64,000 bases of DNA from contig NC_134373.1 in the NCBI RefSeq assembly GCF_035582795.1, positions 16,018,001 through 16,082,000 of the forward strand. Reading direction: 5' to 3'. Position numbers and translations under genes: made by a program. Within the stretch, counting starts at the first letter, position 1. Each line of letters opens with the position of its first letter. The notes beneath the pieces were generated by a model. That model did no database searches. It was not told the DNA's origin and saw only the letters and a program-made list of their open reading frames with translations. Shown in pieces: positions 13,749-27,760 of the stretch. The stretch is from Mycteria americana (taxonomy: Eukaryota > Chordata > Aves > Ciconiiformes > Ciconiidae).

Positions 13749-16700
13749 TGTAGTATTTCAATTTTATCACATGGTTTTTATGAAGTCCTACCATAGCCTG
13801 GTGGGCCAGATATACCTATGTATCCATTCACTGCACTTAGGAGTAAGACACTACAGCATATTGTCCATATATCCATTATTGTTGTTTTACTAGTTTCCTA
13901 GTATTTTTAAAGAGTTTCAACTTGTCAGCATCTTCCTGAAGTTCTGGAATAATATTCGCTGGAGCTAATCAATATCCACTTTCATGCCTGCAGAACAAGT
14001 GTTCCATCAATGCTAAGTTTAATCACCTCTTCACCAAAGCTAGATTATAAAAGAAACAAGTTTAAGGAACAGAAAGGTTGAAAATAACCTTCCTCCGATA
14101 CTCACATTTCTAATGGCTAAATAAATGTTACAAATCTAACTCAGTTGCCTTTGTTAAGGTGATACATGTCTCACCTTCAGTAAAGACAATAGAGATCTTC
14201 CTTGAACTTGTTTACAAACCATAATACCTGCAATTCCGTATATACTTACACAAGTTATATACGGGTACCGGTCATTACAAGCAACTCAGCAGAAATTTCA
14301 CATTACTAAAGTTGTAGCTACTAAGTTATTATTTGTAAAGGACCACCACCTCTGTAATTTAAAAGTAGTATGCTAATAGATGCCTTATTCTCTTGTTAAC
14401 CTACTGGAAGATGCTTCCAAATCTACAGCTGCTTGCTTTTGCTTAGAAGGTCTAAGTAAAATTAACAGGTATGTGGAAAACAACTATGAAACTGATCGAT
14501 TTATGGACTGTAGTAAAATTTCTGGAAATAAGTAGTTTTCACCTTTATTTAAACAAAGCTATCTGCAGGAGCTGAAAGCAGGTACTTCTAATAACCAGAA
14601 GGATGGAATATTAAGAACAGCAATAAAAATCCCCTTCCCATCCTTCCCCTCACAAACACTAGAAGGTTGTTTCTGTATATAGAATGCAATACAGTCATGG
14701 CAACCTGAAGACTATGAAGAGAGGAGAATCAGAAGCTCAGTCTTCCTTTTCAGTCTCTAGAGCTGACAACTGAAGCATAATAATCTTGAAAAACTAAGAA
14801 ATACAGAGCCTTTTAGAAGAATCTGGACAACACAGCATACAAAAATCCTATGCTCCTGCTGAAAGCTGAGCAGGGCACAGAGGCTTGGCTTTTCACTTAA
14901 TTCTGCATGTTAACTTTGGTGGTGGGACTTCCCCCCAGCCCGAATCTGTTCCTCATAGATACTGGCAGAAATGCCGCCATCTGATAATTTTTTCTGACTC
15001 TTTCAACAAAGAGTTAACAGACACAAGCATTCAGTTACTCTAGAAAGCTCCATGCACTGCACAAAATGAAAAGCTGATTTTTTAAAAGAGCAATGATCAT
15101 GAGAAACAAACAAAAGATTATTCCAGAATAGACTTATACAGGACAAGCTCAAAGAAACTGGACAGGCCAAGATAGTGTTGGAATTTATGTTACTATACCA
15201 GTAACAAGATATGCAAATCGCATAATTGCTTGGTTTTGTTACTTACACAATCATAACGAGAAATTTTCTTTAGGATACCCCGACCAAAAATAATGCAGGA
15301 ATATGAAAATTTTGTAAACATGGCACACTGTCCAGTATAACTGCTTTTTATGAAAGACCCAGACAAATCAATGCAGACTGCAAATATGTTTTTTTATAAT
15401 ATCAAGTACATCAGATAATCAAATTTTATAGAATTACTGTTGCACAGTTTAGACTGAGACTGAACTTGATAACAGAGGACACAGCACTAGTACATAAAGC
15501 ATTGAACAGAGAGTAGAAAATTTAACCTGTGATTGACATTGTGTCAGATACCACATCCTCCTAAATAAAAATGCATATCTTCCCCTTCTCTTTTAGAAGA
15601 AGAGGTATGATGTAGAAATAACTGTATGATTTCTCCAAGTTATTAGAAGAATAAGACCTTTTTGGTAAGAAAAGTTATTTGATTTCTGTAGTAACACAAG
15701 CAGATTGAAGTGAGCAATTCATGCATTTATGCTTAAAACTGAATTATTATTATTATTATTATTATTCCTAAAAGTAGAATCATCACAGAAAATGTATTAA
15801 ACTAATTGCTGTAGTATGCAAGCTAAAATTATACTTTAAGTTTTTCTTATATCAATTTATTTTCCTATTTAACGGAGTAGTGTCTCTTAAAAAAATACAT
15901 CACATTACTAAGTAACTGGTTTGCTGAAGGGCTGGGAGACCAATTTACCCAGTGGGAAAATTTAAGAACCACCACCATAGGTGAAGAACAATGCATGAAA
16001 AAATGTTTTTTGCCCAAACAGTAGCCTTTCGTCTTTCATTGCTGCAGGTCCATTATTTATTTGCTGTATTTCCTATCATTTTCCAGAAAATTTTAAGCTG
16101 ATGTGCTCTGCTATACTACTGTATCACAGACTCAAGGGAAGGGTAACAATTTATGTAACATTCCCTGTTGCTAAAGTAATGGAGCTCACCAAATATCAAT
16201 CATAACTTGGATAAACACTGCCAAAATTTTAAAGAATGGATTTTTCATTTCAGAAGCAGAAGTCAAATGAGTTGCAGTCACCACAACTCTACGACTATGA
16301 ACTAGCAATTTCCACATGTAAGAGATTACATGTTCAATTATTTTGAAGCTGCTATGATGTTGCTAACAGGGGGAAAGAGAAAAAACACATTCACCTTAGC
16401 ACTGAACTTCAAATTCTCTATTAAACTGACCTATGCCTCCACTGACTTTTGAAACGATTTCTGTACTTGACAATAAAACCTTGGAGCACCAACTGGCACA
16501 AAAAGAAAAGGGAGTGGCTTGTCTACTGACAAATACAGGCCAACGTAATGCCTTCCTTCAATGCCCCCATCACCGCACTGCCTATCATCCTGCAGATCAA
16601 GTTCAGATCTCAGTCACGTTCTGAGCCTCCTCTAGGAGATCTCAAGAATATCCACAACAAAACCTTCTGTGAACAATGAAACACTGAAGGATTACAGCAG

Positions 16701-18720
16701 AATTAGTTCATCTTCACTACATGACTTTCTGGTCGATTACTCTTCCATACGCTTCTGAGCAATCGCAAGCCCACCTTCACCACAAAATCCAAGGCTACTG
16801 TTTTTTAATATAATTTGGACTTAATTTGACATAATAGTTTTGGAATAATAATAATTATTAGAAGCAAAATCACCAATATCCAACTAACCAATAGTTACAT
16901 CTATTTACCTATTCCCACTCTTGCAGAGAAGAAAAAATCAGCTTTGTATACAGATCCTGTGCAGCAGTTTATGTAGCTCTGGCACCGTGAAGGTGGGGTG
17001 GGTTCACTGACATTTCTTACTAGGACACTCGCATCACTAAATCCAGAATCCCCTCACACTGGACCTCTTCTCTACAATAATCCCACTCTATGGTCTCTCA
17101 GCCAATTCCAAAGGCCAGAGCCTATCGCCTGGCTGATGTCCTCCATTCCCCACTTGTTTAAAATTTAAACATGTTCATGCTGTGACCCATACTGCACCTC
17201 ACAGTCAACACTCACAACACAATTCCATTCTTTCATTCTCACCTCCCCCTTAGAGCTCTCTGTTGTCACGATGCTTGGATAAATTGCCAACACTCGGGGT
17301 ATTGCTGTGTGGTGGCCAGAATCCATCAGGCTGACCAAGAGCACCTCATTCTTTTCCTTCACTCACCATCTGCCTGTATCCATCTCCTATTATCTTAGGC
17401 TGTCCTTACGGACTGTATGCTGCCTGTGGGAATAACCATCTTCTTTCATTCTCTATTTGTACAAAACAGCATGGAGTCCTCCTCTGTAGTTTTTATCAGA
17501 ACAATAAAAGTGGAGCTGTTCAATACAGATTTTATAAACTTTGGTTTATACGAGGAACACAAAAAAAAGTCAGAGAAAGAACAAAAAACCCAAACTACAT
17601 CCACTTCTTCCTATCCGGTTCTGCCTTCCAAGACTCCTCTCCCCTATTCCAGAAAAATCAGTTTCCCAGTTTTCAAAGAAGCATAAATTTAAATACATGT
17701 ATGTCAGGTTATGACTGTAAGAAAATATTTCAATATGTTTCACTTAAAGAACGTAAGTCACACTAATTCAACATAGGAAAAGTTATTACATAATAAAATA
17801 CAACTATATAATTTCACTGTAACTGACATGTTTTGTAAATGACCCAAAATATGCAAAGTCTTCTCCCTAAAGGACAGTTGGTCATTCAACAATTCAAAAG
17901 AAACAGTCAGAGCTTTTTTACAGGGACATTTTAAGTATTCTCTGTCACTAGTTAAATATTCTTTCCCATTTTCGCTGACAGAATAATCTCACCACAGATC
18001 TCATCCCTACTTGCCCTCTAGAAACACACAAGCACTCTCCACCTAGGGGACTGAAAGCAAAAATAAAACTGGGACCCTTCGTACTTCTCTCAACGTTGAC
18101 ACCACAAACCCATGTCCCCCTCCTTTCTTTCCTACACACTCAGACCCTTCTTAGGAATGACCCACAACTAATGGTTTGGTGGGGTGTTTTTTTTTTCTTT
18201 TTTTTTTTGTTTGTTTTGGGGGGAACTCTTTCATTTAGCCCTACAATCACTATCAAAAGTAAACTGACTGTATTTTGCTTCTCTTCCTACGAAAAAGAGA
18301 AAGAAAGGAAAAAAACAAAGTCCTAACACCAACCTGGCTTCAGAGCGGTCACCACAAAAATTGCATGCTGCAGTAGCAACTTGTGCTTGATCTCTTTCTC
18401 CTTAATTCTGTATCATCTCTACTACATCATGCTTTCATCCTGCACCTACCACTTGGTAGCTGCCCATCGTACCGAATACTGCAGCCCTGCTTGGGAAGGG
18501 AAATATAAACCGACAGGCATATCCCAATTAAAACATATGTCATGGTGCTCTAAATTAACAAGCACAAATACTATATTTACAGGAGTCAGATATCCTCGGT
18601 TTATCACATCATATCAGTGCTGTCAGCAAAGGAGAGTGGAAGGTGGGAAGGGAACGAAAAGGAGCGACAGGGACACACAATCCGAAATAAATATTCAACA
18701 CACTCACAAAGTAGAAGGAA
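13749..18720 (-). other. ABI2: ABI2 intron 1, proximal part (non-coding)
   Basis: AT-rich intronic DNA between the LTR and the CpG island. It includes an (ATT)n microsatellite at 15,742-15,766 and T-rich runs around 18,187-18,210. No exon with flanking splice signals and no recognisable protein is seen. Confidence 0.65.
15742..15766. repeat. (ATT)n microsatellite
   Basis: Eight uninterrupted ATT units inside ABI2 intron 1. It is a simple trinucleotide repeat with no other signal around it. Confidence 0.9.
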
Positions 18721-19064
18721 TTTAATTTAGAAATCAATTAAATATTTAAACACCTCGTCACGCCGGGGTAGTTCATTCTGGAGGTGAACCAGCTTTCCTC
18801 CTCCCCAGGCTGCAGCAGCCAGTGCCACCCGCCTGTCACCCTCCCGTCGCCAAAGGGACGGAGGTGCCACGACCCCGCTCCCCTCACCCGCCCGCCCCAC
18901 GGCGGGCCGAGGGCGCCCGGCGACCCCGGGACCGGGCAGCGGAGGCAGCCCCACAGCAAGCGGCGGGGGAGGACACGATCCTGCCCCGCCGGGGCTGCTC
19001 CATGCCCACCCCCCACCGCCGCCGCCGCCTCCTCAGCGCTGCGCCGCCGGGGCCGCCGCGGGGC

Positions 19065-19276
<212 letters not shown>

Positions 19277-19282
19277 TCACCC

Positions 19283-19312
19283 CGTCCGTCCGTCCGTCCG
19301 TCTGTCCGTCCC
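19283..19312. repeat. (TCCG)n repeat in the ABI2 5' UTR region
   Basis: About seven TCCG units with one TCTG variant lie 18-48 bp upstream of the ABI2 start codon. If transcription starts upstream, as the promoter motifs suggest, the ABI2 mRNA leader carries this tract as GGAC repeats. Confidence 0.75.
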
Positions 19313-19480
19313 TCCTCCTCGACCCCTCCGCCCCCTGCTCCCTCCGCGCGCGCGCTCGCGCCGCACCCCCCCCCCACCCCACGGCGCTACCCACCGCCCG
19401 GGCCCGGCCTCGCGCCGCGGGCAGGGAGCGCGCCAGACCCCCACCGCGGCGGGGGCGGGGCGCGGCCGGGCAACACCTCC

Positions 19481-19491
19481 TGCGCATGCGC
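19481..19491. promoter_or_regulatory. ABI2: NRF1 palindrome
   Basis: TGCGCATGCGC is a near-perfect palindromic NRF1 (nuclear respiratory factor 1) site. It lies 217 bp upstream of the ABI2 start codon within the CpG island, a usual position for this motif in housekeeping promoters. Confidence 0.65.
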
Positions 19492-19527
19492 CCGCCCCCC
19501 AGACCCCCCCCCGCCTCCCCTGTGCCC

Positions 19528-19535
19528 ACTTCCGG
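19528..19535 (-). promoter_or_regulatory. ABI2: ETS/GABP-type site
   Basis: Plus-strand ACTTCCGG reads CCGGAAGT on the ABI2 strand, the high-affinity ETS (GABPA/ELK) core. It lies about 264 bp upstream of the ATG, near the NRF1 site. Together they suggest a core promoter at roughly 19,480-19,560. Confidence 0.55.
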
Positions 19536-22344
19536 TCCGGCAGAGCGCGGCGGGCGATATCCGGGAGGAGCGGGGTCTGCCGGGAGGGCCCGGCCTGGGC
19601 AGCGCCTCCGAGCCGGAGCGAGCCAGCTGGGGGGGGGCCGGGGCCCTCCCGCCTTCTTTGCCGCGAGCATCTCGTAAGAAAAGGCGCTGGAAGGAGCGGC
19701 TCCTGCGTTGTTTTGGTTGGGTTTGGGGTTTTTGTTTTAATGGCCGTTTGCAGGTGGGGGCCCGCCCCCCGCAGTCTCACCCCGGAGGCGGCAGCGAGCG
19801 TCGCACCGAGCTGTTGCCCTGGGGGTTCCCCCCCGGCACCAGACCTGGCACCGGCCGCTGCGGCGTTACTCCGAAGGGCCAACACCAAATAATAGTGTGT
19901 GTTTTCATTTTAGGAAGTCTTGGCTTTTTTATTTTCATCATTTTGCATTAATTTACTCAGTGGCAGCTTGCTAGCAGCGCTGTTTCCAGAGCATAGGTCT
20001 AACACCACATCTACTGATCTCACTGGAAGCTTTGTCTTTGAATACAATGTGAGCTGGGGTCAGACCCTCATGCTTTTAATGTAGCTGCTGCTCAGCTCTT
20101 CTGATCAGCAGAGGAAGAACAAAATGTTTCTTTTGTGCAGATTCCGTCTGAAAAGCTGCCATTGTACAGGGGCGAGAGGAAGGGTAAATTCTCAGCCGCC
20201 AAGTAGTCAGCTTTTCAACTTTAACGGAGAAAAGCGTATAATGAAGGGTCAGCAGAAACAGAGTAAGGACAGCCTCATGGCTGAAGCAGAACACTGAAGC
20301 CATGAGTTAGGAGGTCTGTTTGGTCAGTTCCTGGCTTTAATGCTGACTTCCTTTAAGTCCCAGGCAAGTTGCTCAGTATCTCTACAGTTGTGATGAAAAT
20401 GCCCAACCTTAGAGGAATGTGGAAGACTTCCCCACTGAATTCCTTCACCTGAACCTAAAAGTAGCCTCCCTCCCACAGAAGAAAAAAGTGATCAGCCCTC
20501 TCAGCAGAAGTGTCTCCCAGCTTTCTCTAGAGGAGCTCATCTGTCTCTTTGAAATGAACTGCAGCTGTGATTACTCACCTCATGTCCCCATGAGGCTCCA
20601 CAGAGCTACTGCTGCCTCTGTAGTGCAGCCCTGGGTTATTTGACATCCCTTACATACTCATACTGACACGACAGCCTGGTATTTTCCCAGCCTTCATGTT
20701 ACAGACAATTCTGTTGTAGTCACCAGCTAGAGACGATCCAGTGCTGCAGTCCTTGTACACCAACCTAGTACCGTAGGAACTGTTGTTCTCATGCCTTGAA
20801 AGCTGTTGCAAAGGCATCCAGCTAGATATGCCTGGCCTCCAGGTGACTTCTAGAATTACAAACAGATTACAAACACCTGGTGGGCTCAGGCAAAAAACAT
20901 GTAGTCTTTGGGTCCGTCCTTTTAAGTTTCTTCCCTTAAAAGAAAAATAAGATATAAATCCCTGCCCTGAGCGATGTCTGCCTGGAGACATTTTCTCTTA
21001 GCTTGCTTAGTTCTCCCATGTGAAGGATGAGTCAGGCACAGGGTTCATTATACGGCTTTAAAAACCCTCATGTGCAAAGCATTTTTCACCCATTTTTAAG
21101 TGTGGGCTAAAATTCACAACTTCAACTACTTGATTGTGTGTTTTAATTTTTCTACAGGCAGTTGAAGTGCCAAGGGTAATTCATATTTTACAGCTGTAGT
21201 AGTCTTAATCTCACAAAAAAGGCTTAAGAATCACAAAACTCTCTGCTAGAGACCCCCAACCACAATGTGTGTGGGAGGAGGGGTGGCTACTCAAGAGCAC
21301 TCATACTCTGTCACCTAGCAGCCACGCTCCTGTGCAGGGCTGTGCTAGCGTGGTGTCAGGCTGCCTGCAGCTCTTTGCAATGGATACTGGCACTCCCTGC
21401 CCTAAAATGACAAGGACTGAGGAAGTGAGTGTCATGCAGCATGGCTCTTGGTGCCCTCTTCCTCCAAAGTTTATAAACCATGAGTTATACATCCAAAAAT
21501 ACTGATTTTGCTGTAGTTAAAGAATAAATCCTGGTTGTCAGTCCCCCTGCTGAATGCTAATGCATCTTTTTGGAGAGCCGATCTGAGCCTTTGCTGCAAA
21601 GGCTCTAGGAAGAAAAGCCAACCAAATCAACTCACGAAGGGCTGTTCTACAGTGTGGAGCACCAAGCCTTGTCCCACACTTCCATGAATCAGCCATGGCC
21701 AGGCTTCCACCTCACCCTAAGGCCTGCAGCTGATGAATAACACTGTCACACTTTGGTAATCGGCCCCTCCTCTACAGTAGCTTCAGCTTGGACTCTGCTC
21801 ATGTCGCTGCTGCTGCTGCTGCAGCTCCAGCGGTTGCTCACACCCACGCTCTCAGGGCTCTTCACATTTGTGCCAGGCTGGAGGCAGGCTGAGGCTTTCC
21901 TTCTCTCTTCATTCATTTGCTTTTCAGGTGTGAAGTCAAGCTGTCATTTGGCAGCTCCCTAGTAAACCTGCATGATCTTTCTCTTGGCAAAAGGAGACAG
22001 CTGTCAAGATGTAAAGAGGAAGGTTCTCCAAAGATGCTGTTAGGAGTTTTAACTTGGATTAGCAGCACCAGACTGTAAGGAGGGGGAACTGTTAACTGTG
22101 TCATCTTCTCTCTGTGCTTTTGGGTGCCACCAGGGCCTGCTTTCAGTGGAAACCTGCGAGAGCCCATCTGCTCTCAGATCTGCACTCAGCATCAGCAAAC
22201 CTTCTTACAAGGGAGCTCCCAGTTCAGGCACCTCTTGACCTCTCAGTGGCCCTGCCGGCGATTTTTAGGGTGTAAGAAAAAGCATTATCTGAAATATGTG
22301 CACACAGCTGTTCATCAGAGTAGCTGGACTAACCTGTCTGCATA

Positions 22345-22620
22345 ATTAGGTGCTTGTTATCACAGCATGTTTACATTTTAATAGGGTACTCTTTTGTGGA
22401 TTTAAATTTAAATATGAAGAGCCCTCCTGTCAGAATAATGGCCATCCTTATAATCCTCTGTACACATACCAAAAATAATTAGAAATAGTGTTTAAATTAG
22501 ATCAACTGAATGCAACTACCACTTCCCTAAATTTACATAAATGACTTCCCATCTGTCAATTGATGTGCTAAACTAATTTTAAGTTTTTATACTCCCTCAG
22601 CCCTAATTACAGTATTACAC
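22345..22620. promoter_or_regulatory. Candidate conserved non-coding element / enhancer
   Basis: This AT-rich block is dense in homeodomain core sites: CATAATTAG, AATAATTAG, AAACTAATTTTAA and CTAATTACAG, plus TGTCAATTGA. It lacks simple repeats and looks like a vertebrate conserved non-coding element. Conservation cannot be tested here, so this is a suggestion based on motif density. Confidence 0.25.
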
Positions 22621-25600
22621 ACTTTAACTTTTCCAACTTTTTTTTAATCCTGTTGTGCAAGATTTTCCCTTAGTATCTTCAACACTGGGAAGCAAACATA
22701 TTTTCCACCTAAACATGCTGTTCAAACAGTCACCATAAAATAGAAAGGCAAGCATCTAGCTGGAGACTCCAAATTGGAGGTCAAGATCCAAAAGCACAGG
22801 GAGACCACGATTCTTCCAAGTTCTCTCGCATGCGTTAGGTTTTTACCTCTGCCAATCACCCAAGGGAGTCCCTTGCTCACAAAAACTTGCACAGACAAGC
22901 AGATCCTTTGGTCATGTGCAGTCTTGCAGCTGGGCACTTTGTGTACATGTCCCACATACCACACTTTACATTACCAATTCTTAATTAGAGAAAAGTAATA
23001 ATGGGGTAGCTCAAAGGGCACCTATTTTTGGCACCACAGTAAGAAATCACAATCAAAAGCCTCTTCCATTTTCTTTGCTATATGGAAAACTGCACAATCA
23101 CCATATCGGGGTATGTGAGTAAACATCCCCTTTAGACAGATGACCAGGTCAGATCTTTCACAGATCCTGCTGCAGGTTTTCACTTAACTTGTGTAAATAA
23201 CTCTGCTCTAGTTTTATGAGGATCTCATTTCTGAGCATTTTTCCCTTAAATTTTTTTTTCACATTTTGTCAACGGTAGAAACAAAAGCCGAAAATCCCTG
23301 TGCTTGCTGCATCACATGGAGCTGAGCAGATTTGCAGCTGGATAAAGGACAAAGGACTCTGACACCAAACATACAGTCATGCGTACTGATCATATACATA
23401 GGCCCATGGCCTTTAGCCAGCAGGTAACATTTACTGGAGGGGTGGGGGAGGGAGGGAAAATTGGAGGATTGAACAAAATAGTCTGTAACTGAAGTATGTA
23501 CCTTCACTCCCTCAACAAAGTCATGCCATCCTGCTCGCTTCACATAGTACCTGGATCTGCCTCCAGCTGGATGGCAGGTCCTTGCCAGTCTCATAATCCA
23601 AAGCACCTGAAGCAAACAGCAGCTTTTTTCACTCCCACGGCTATTCCAGAATGCCAGGGGTGGCCTCCCGGCACAGAATGCAGCTCATACGCGTCCAATG
23701 GTGCAACAAATGGTGTCAGGATCCTGAGGCATCTTAAACACTCAACCTCCAGTCCTCACTGTAAAACAGAATGAAAAACCCACACACCCTGCAGCTGCAC
23801 ATTCTCCTCCTGCTTCCCCAGGCATTCAGCAATTTGCTGGGCAATCAAGATTGTAACCACAGATAACCTCTCTGCTTATGAGAAACTGCATCTGGGTAAA
23901 GCGCTTGCTGCACAAAGGGTAGGAGAAGTGACCCATGGGGTAGTTAACATCTCATGGAAGTGTTTGCCCTAACATCGCTATTTCAGAACCACCTCAGACA
24001 GAGGCAGTGCATGATTGACACCTGATACCTCACAACACCTCCAGAGAGAGACAGGACATGTTGTCAGACTGTCTGTTCTAGGACACGTCTCATTCTAAAT
24101 ACCAAGCTTTTTTTTTCTAGGAATTCAAGTTTTCTCTTGAACTTTATTTCAACACAGCACTGTGTGAGAAGGACAGAGCTAGTCCACGGGGAAAAACTCT
24201 CCAAGGGAGGAAGAGGTCAAGCTAAACAGGAAAAATAATGATCTCTCTCTAACATTTCAGACTTTAAAAGAAAACAGGGAACAAATGGTCTCAAAGAGAA
24301 GCCAGCACAAAGCACAGTTGCTCATCAGTTTCCCTCCGAGGGTTCAAATGACAAAGCCGTCAGGGAGAGGGGGGAGGAAAGAACAGCTCTAATTTGTTTT
24401 TCTTTCCTGCCAGTATTCCTTCTCAAAGATGCCAACCCAGACCAGCTTCCAGTCCTTTCCCACCCTGTCCTGACCCTTGTGGCATCCCCCAGGTAAGGTC
24501 TGATATGGCTGCTAAGGAGACAGACCCTAAAGGGTAGATAGTGGAGTTAATGCTCCACTACAGCACACGGGAAAATTCATCCTCTCTCAACTATCAATTC
24601 CGGCTCACTACAGACTGGAGGAGATATTACTGGCCTACTTATGCTTTTTTCACATTAGCAAGTTTGCTCTGCAGCTACAACAGTTAGAACCATTCTCTGA
24701 GGTCTGTTTCTTCCTGTATGTAATTAAAGTTCAGATTTTTAGGTACTTGCTTAACTCCAGGAACTTGCCCCCTGGAGCTTTTTTAATCCTGTCCTGTTTG
24801 TAATCATGCTTTTACCACATAAACCACTTCAAAAAGTTTTTTATGGCCTTGCATATTCTTAGGAGCCACCAAACAAATGTGTGTTGTTCCTGGAATTAGC
24901 ATAACTCCCTTGCATGGGAAGGATAATAAATCACATCTGTGAAGTCATCTTTCCTCCTTCCATCACACATCTGCTCAAGTCATCCCCTTTCATGAGGCTG
25001 TGAAGGCTGCTCCTCTTTGCACAGCTTTTGTTCACTATCACAGTTTGCATCTCTCTCCTTCTCCTCACTGCTCTGTCCTTCTGCTTGGCTAACACATGGG
25101 AGCATTTCAGCCCTTTCTCTCACCCACAGCTATTTTTGACAGTATGGTAACAGCACAAATCTCAACAATGCAGTACTGCCTAACAGGAGATGGAGACTGA
25201 TGGCTCCCCATCAGTTGCAGCAGCTTCACCCACCTCAGCCTGAATCTGGTTTGACAGCATATTTATGTGCAGAAGGCAGCCAGGCCTCCCCGCGCTGTCT
25301 CTTCTGAGAGGGAGCTTAAAGGACTCATTTATTTCAAAGGCAAAGACATCTCTGAATTATATGAGTGAGCTTTTATCAGGAAAGAGTGAGAGCCTAAGCT
25401 GTACCCATCCTGCTACAAACTAGTCAAAGTCACAACCGCTGCACCCTGGAATATAAGACAGGACCCAAATGACCAACTACCATGTGTCAGCGCACAAGGT
25501 TTGATCTGTCTTACATAGGTATAAGGATTTTTTTCCCCCATCTTTGTCTCTTTCGGACTGGGCTTTCCAGGGGATACAATGGAACGAGGTGTTCACAGCC

Positions 25601-27599
25601 CTGAATTCAAATGGGGCAGGGTATTTAACCTATTTTGCAGATGCCAACCTTAGCTAACAAGCTTCTGGTGGGTTGGGGCTGAGCTGGGTGTGCAACTGGG
25701 GTGTACAGCAGCTTGTGACATTGGTTTCAAGAGCCCCATCAGAGTACTGCTTCTCCAGCTCGGGAATGGGATGGCTGCAGGAGACATCCCTAGCGTGGGG
25801 CCAGAGGTGAATGGCTGGGCGGCCACAGGTTGGTCACCCTTCACCTCACGAGTCTGGGGTTGAGCCATTACTGAAGGATAAATAAAGCTGAGCTCTGCTG
25901 CTCAAAGTAATCATACCAGTCTGTGCAGATCCCTGGCCTCACACAGAGACTTATTTGAATCAGGAACACCCAGGCAGTTCATCCTCTCTAAACAGCTTCA
26001 TTCCCTGCTCTATGTGCTCACTACCCATGGGGCCCAGCTACACATTAGTTCCCCTCCTTCCCTCTCCACGCTTTTCTGCAGAATGTATTCGCTAAATATA
26101 ATCTGACAGCTTACTTTCTCAGGTCCACAGCCTCAACACCCATGCATTGCTTCTCTGTGCCAGAAGCTCTATTTTACAAGTCAAGCCATAGTCTCCCTCC
26201 CAGCTCATCTTGCATGAGGAATGAGCACATCCTTGTGTCCTCTCCCTTTTCATACCCATCGCTGTTGTTAGAAGGGGCTCGCACAGCCATTTGCGGTAGC
26301 ACATCCCTCAAAAATCTAGCAGCCTCAGAGCCACACAACCAAGAGTTAACTCTTCTGGCTGTTTTGTAAATGCCAGCTAACCCTCAGCTCTAATCACGTT
26401 GTCCACTTCCACTAGTTCCAGTTTTGGCTTAATTCCAAGTCTCTTTGAAGCCATCATACACGTATGATTTCATTGCGTAAGGGGGCTCTCACATCAAAGT
26501 ACCCTAGTACGATATCGTACTACCCTTCAGTAACTTTCTGCCTCACCAACTTCAAAAAGTGCCGTATTCCTCCAGTGTGCGCTCACTGAAACGTCATTGA
26601 AATCTGCCTTCTAGTTCTACTACCTGACATATTGCGTGGCAAATCTCAAGGGCCTATTATTTATTCCAGAAAAATCTGGTCCTTGTCGGTATACGTGACA
26701 CCTCCAACCAAAGGGCTCATTTAGCCACTTGCTAGCTGTACTCCTTGACTCAGGAATCCAGAGTTCATTAGAGTACTGAGTGTTGTTTAAGTATATATAC
26801 ATCGCTAGGATAAAGAGATTATTTCAGGGCACAGACTGGCTATCATCTCCAATATGTAGGAAGAGGAGCAGAGGAGCAAACGTATACAGCTGGTGTACTT
26901 TTGCTCCTCTACTGCCAATCTGATTTTTCAAGCTGTTTTTATACAAAGGAAACGGCAGAATGGTGAAATCCTTATCTTAAAAAAATGGCTGAGAGCTCAG
27001 TGAATTCAGCAGCTCTTAGGATAAAATACCCGCAGTAGCCTTCCCCCTCCCCTGCCTCCTCAGGAACCAGCAGTATTTCTCACAGCTTTCCATTAACTAC
27101 TTTTATTATCTGAACGTCTGCCCACATGAGTAATTGAGTGAGTCACATCAGCAAAAGACTTGGTGGAGTTTTATGAGGAGGCTGCACTGTAAAATTTTTT
27201 TAAATCACAGTTTAATTTACAGAATGAGGATTTTTAGCTGTGGTGACAATTTCAAGACCAGTGCTGCAGTAGTGGGAGAAAGAAACACAGAGGTGATAAG
27301 GATTTCCAGTTCTTGAGGGCCATTCAGAAAATGTGATTGCTCAGCTCAGTTTACCACACTGGAACAGTACAGCTATAAAATATATAAAGGCTAATGGAGG
27401 ATGCACGTTTGCAGTATTTTTACCTTTACTATGTAAAAGTCACCATCAAGCTTCCTCAAGCACAAAAGAGGTTCACTATGAACTATGGTATATATATAGA
27501 AACAGGTCCTACCTAGTTATCACTGCTGGGATATGAAACCAGAGGCCTGATCCAGCAAATCCTCTGTATCATTTCTTTTTTCTTTGCATTATGGCAATA

Positions 27600-27760
27600 C
27601 TAGACTTACAAAGACATCTAGGCATTTAAATAGTCAAGTAGGTGCTTAATGCGATATTCAAAATCCAAACACCTAAACAGCTTCAAAAAGTTGGTTTCTA
27701 ATGACTGAAAGCCACAACTAAGATTTAAGTGCAACTGTGCTAGGCCAATATATAAAAGTC
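27600..27760. repeat. Possible ancient sauropsid repeat relic
   Basis: Phrases such as CATCTAGGCATTTAAATAG, GTAGGTGCTTAA and ATCCAAACACCTAAA resemble an old, highly diverged element whose 'cctaggtgcctaa' type words are widespread in reptile and bird genomes. Recognition is by memory and weak. Confidence 0.2.
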
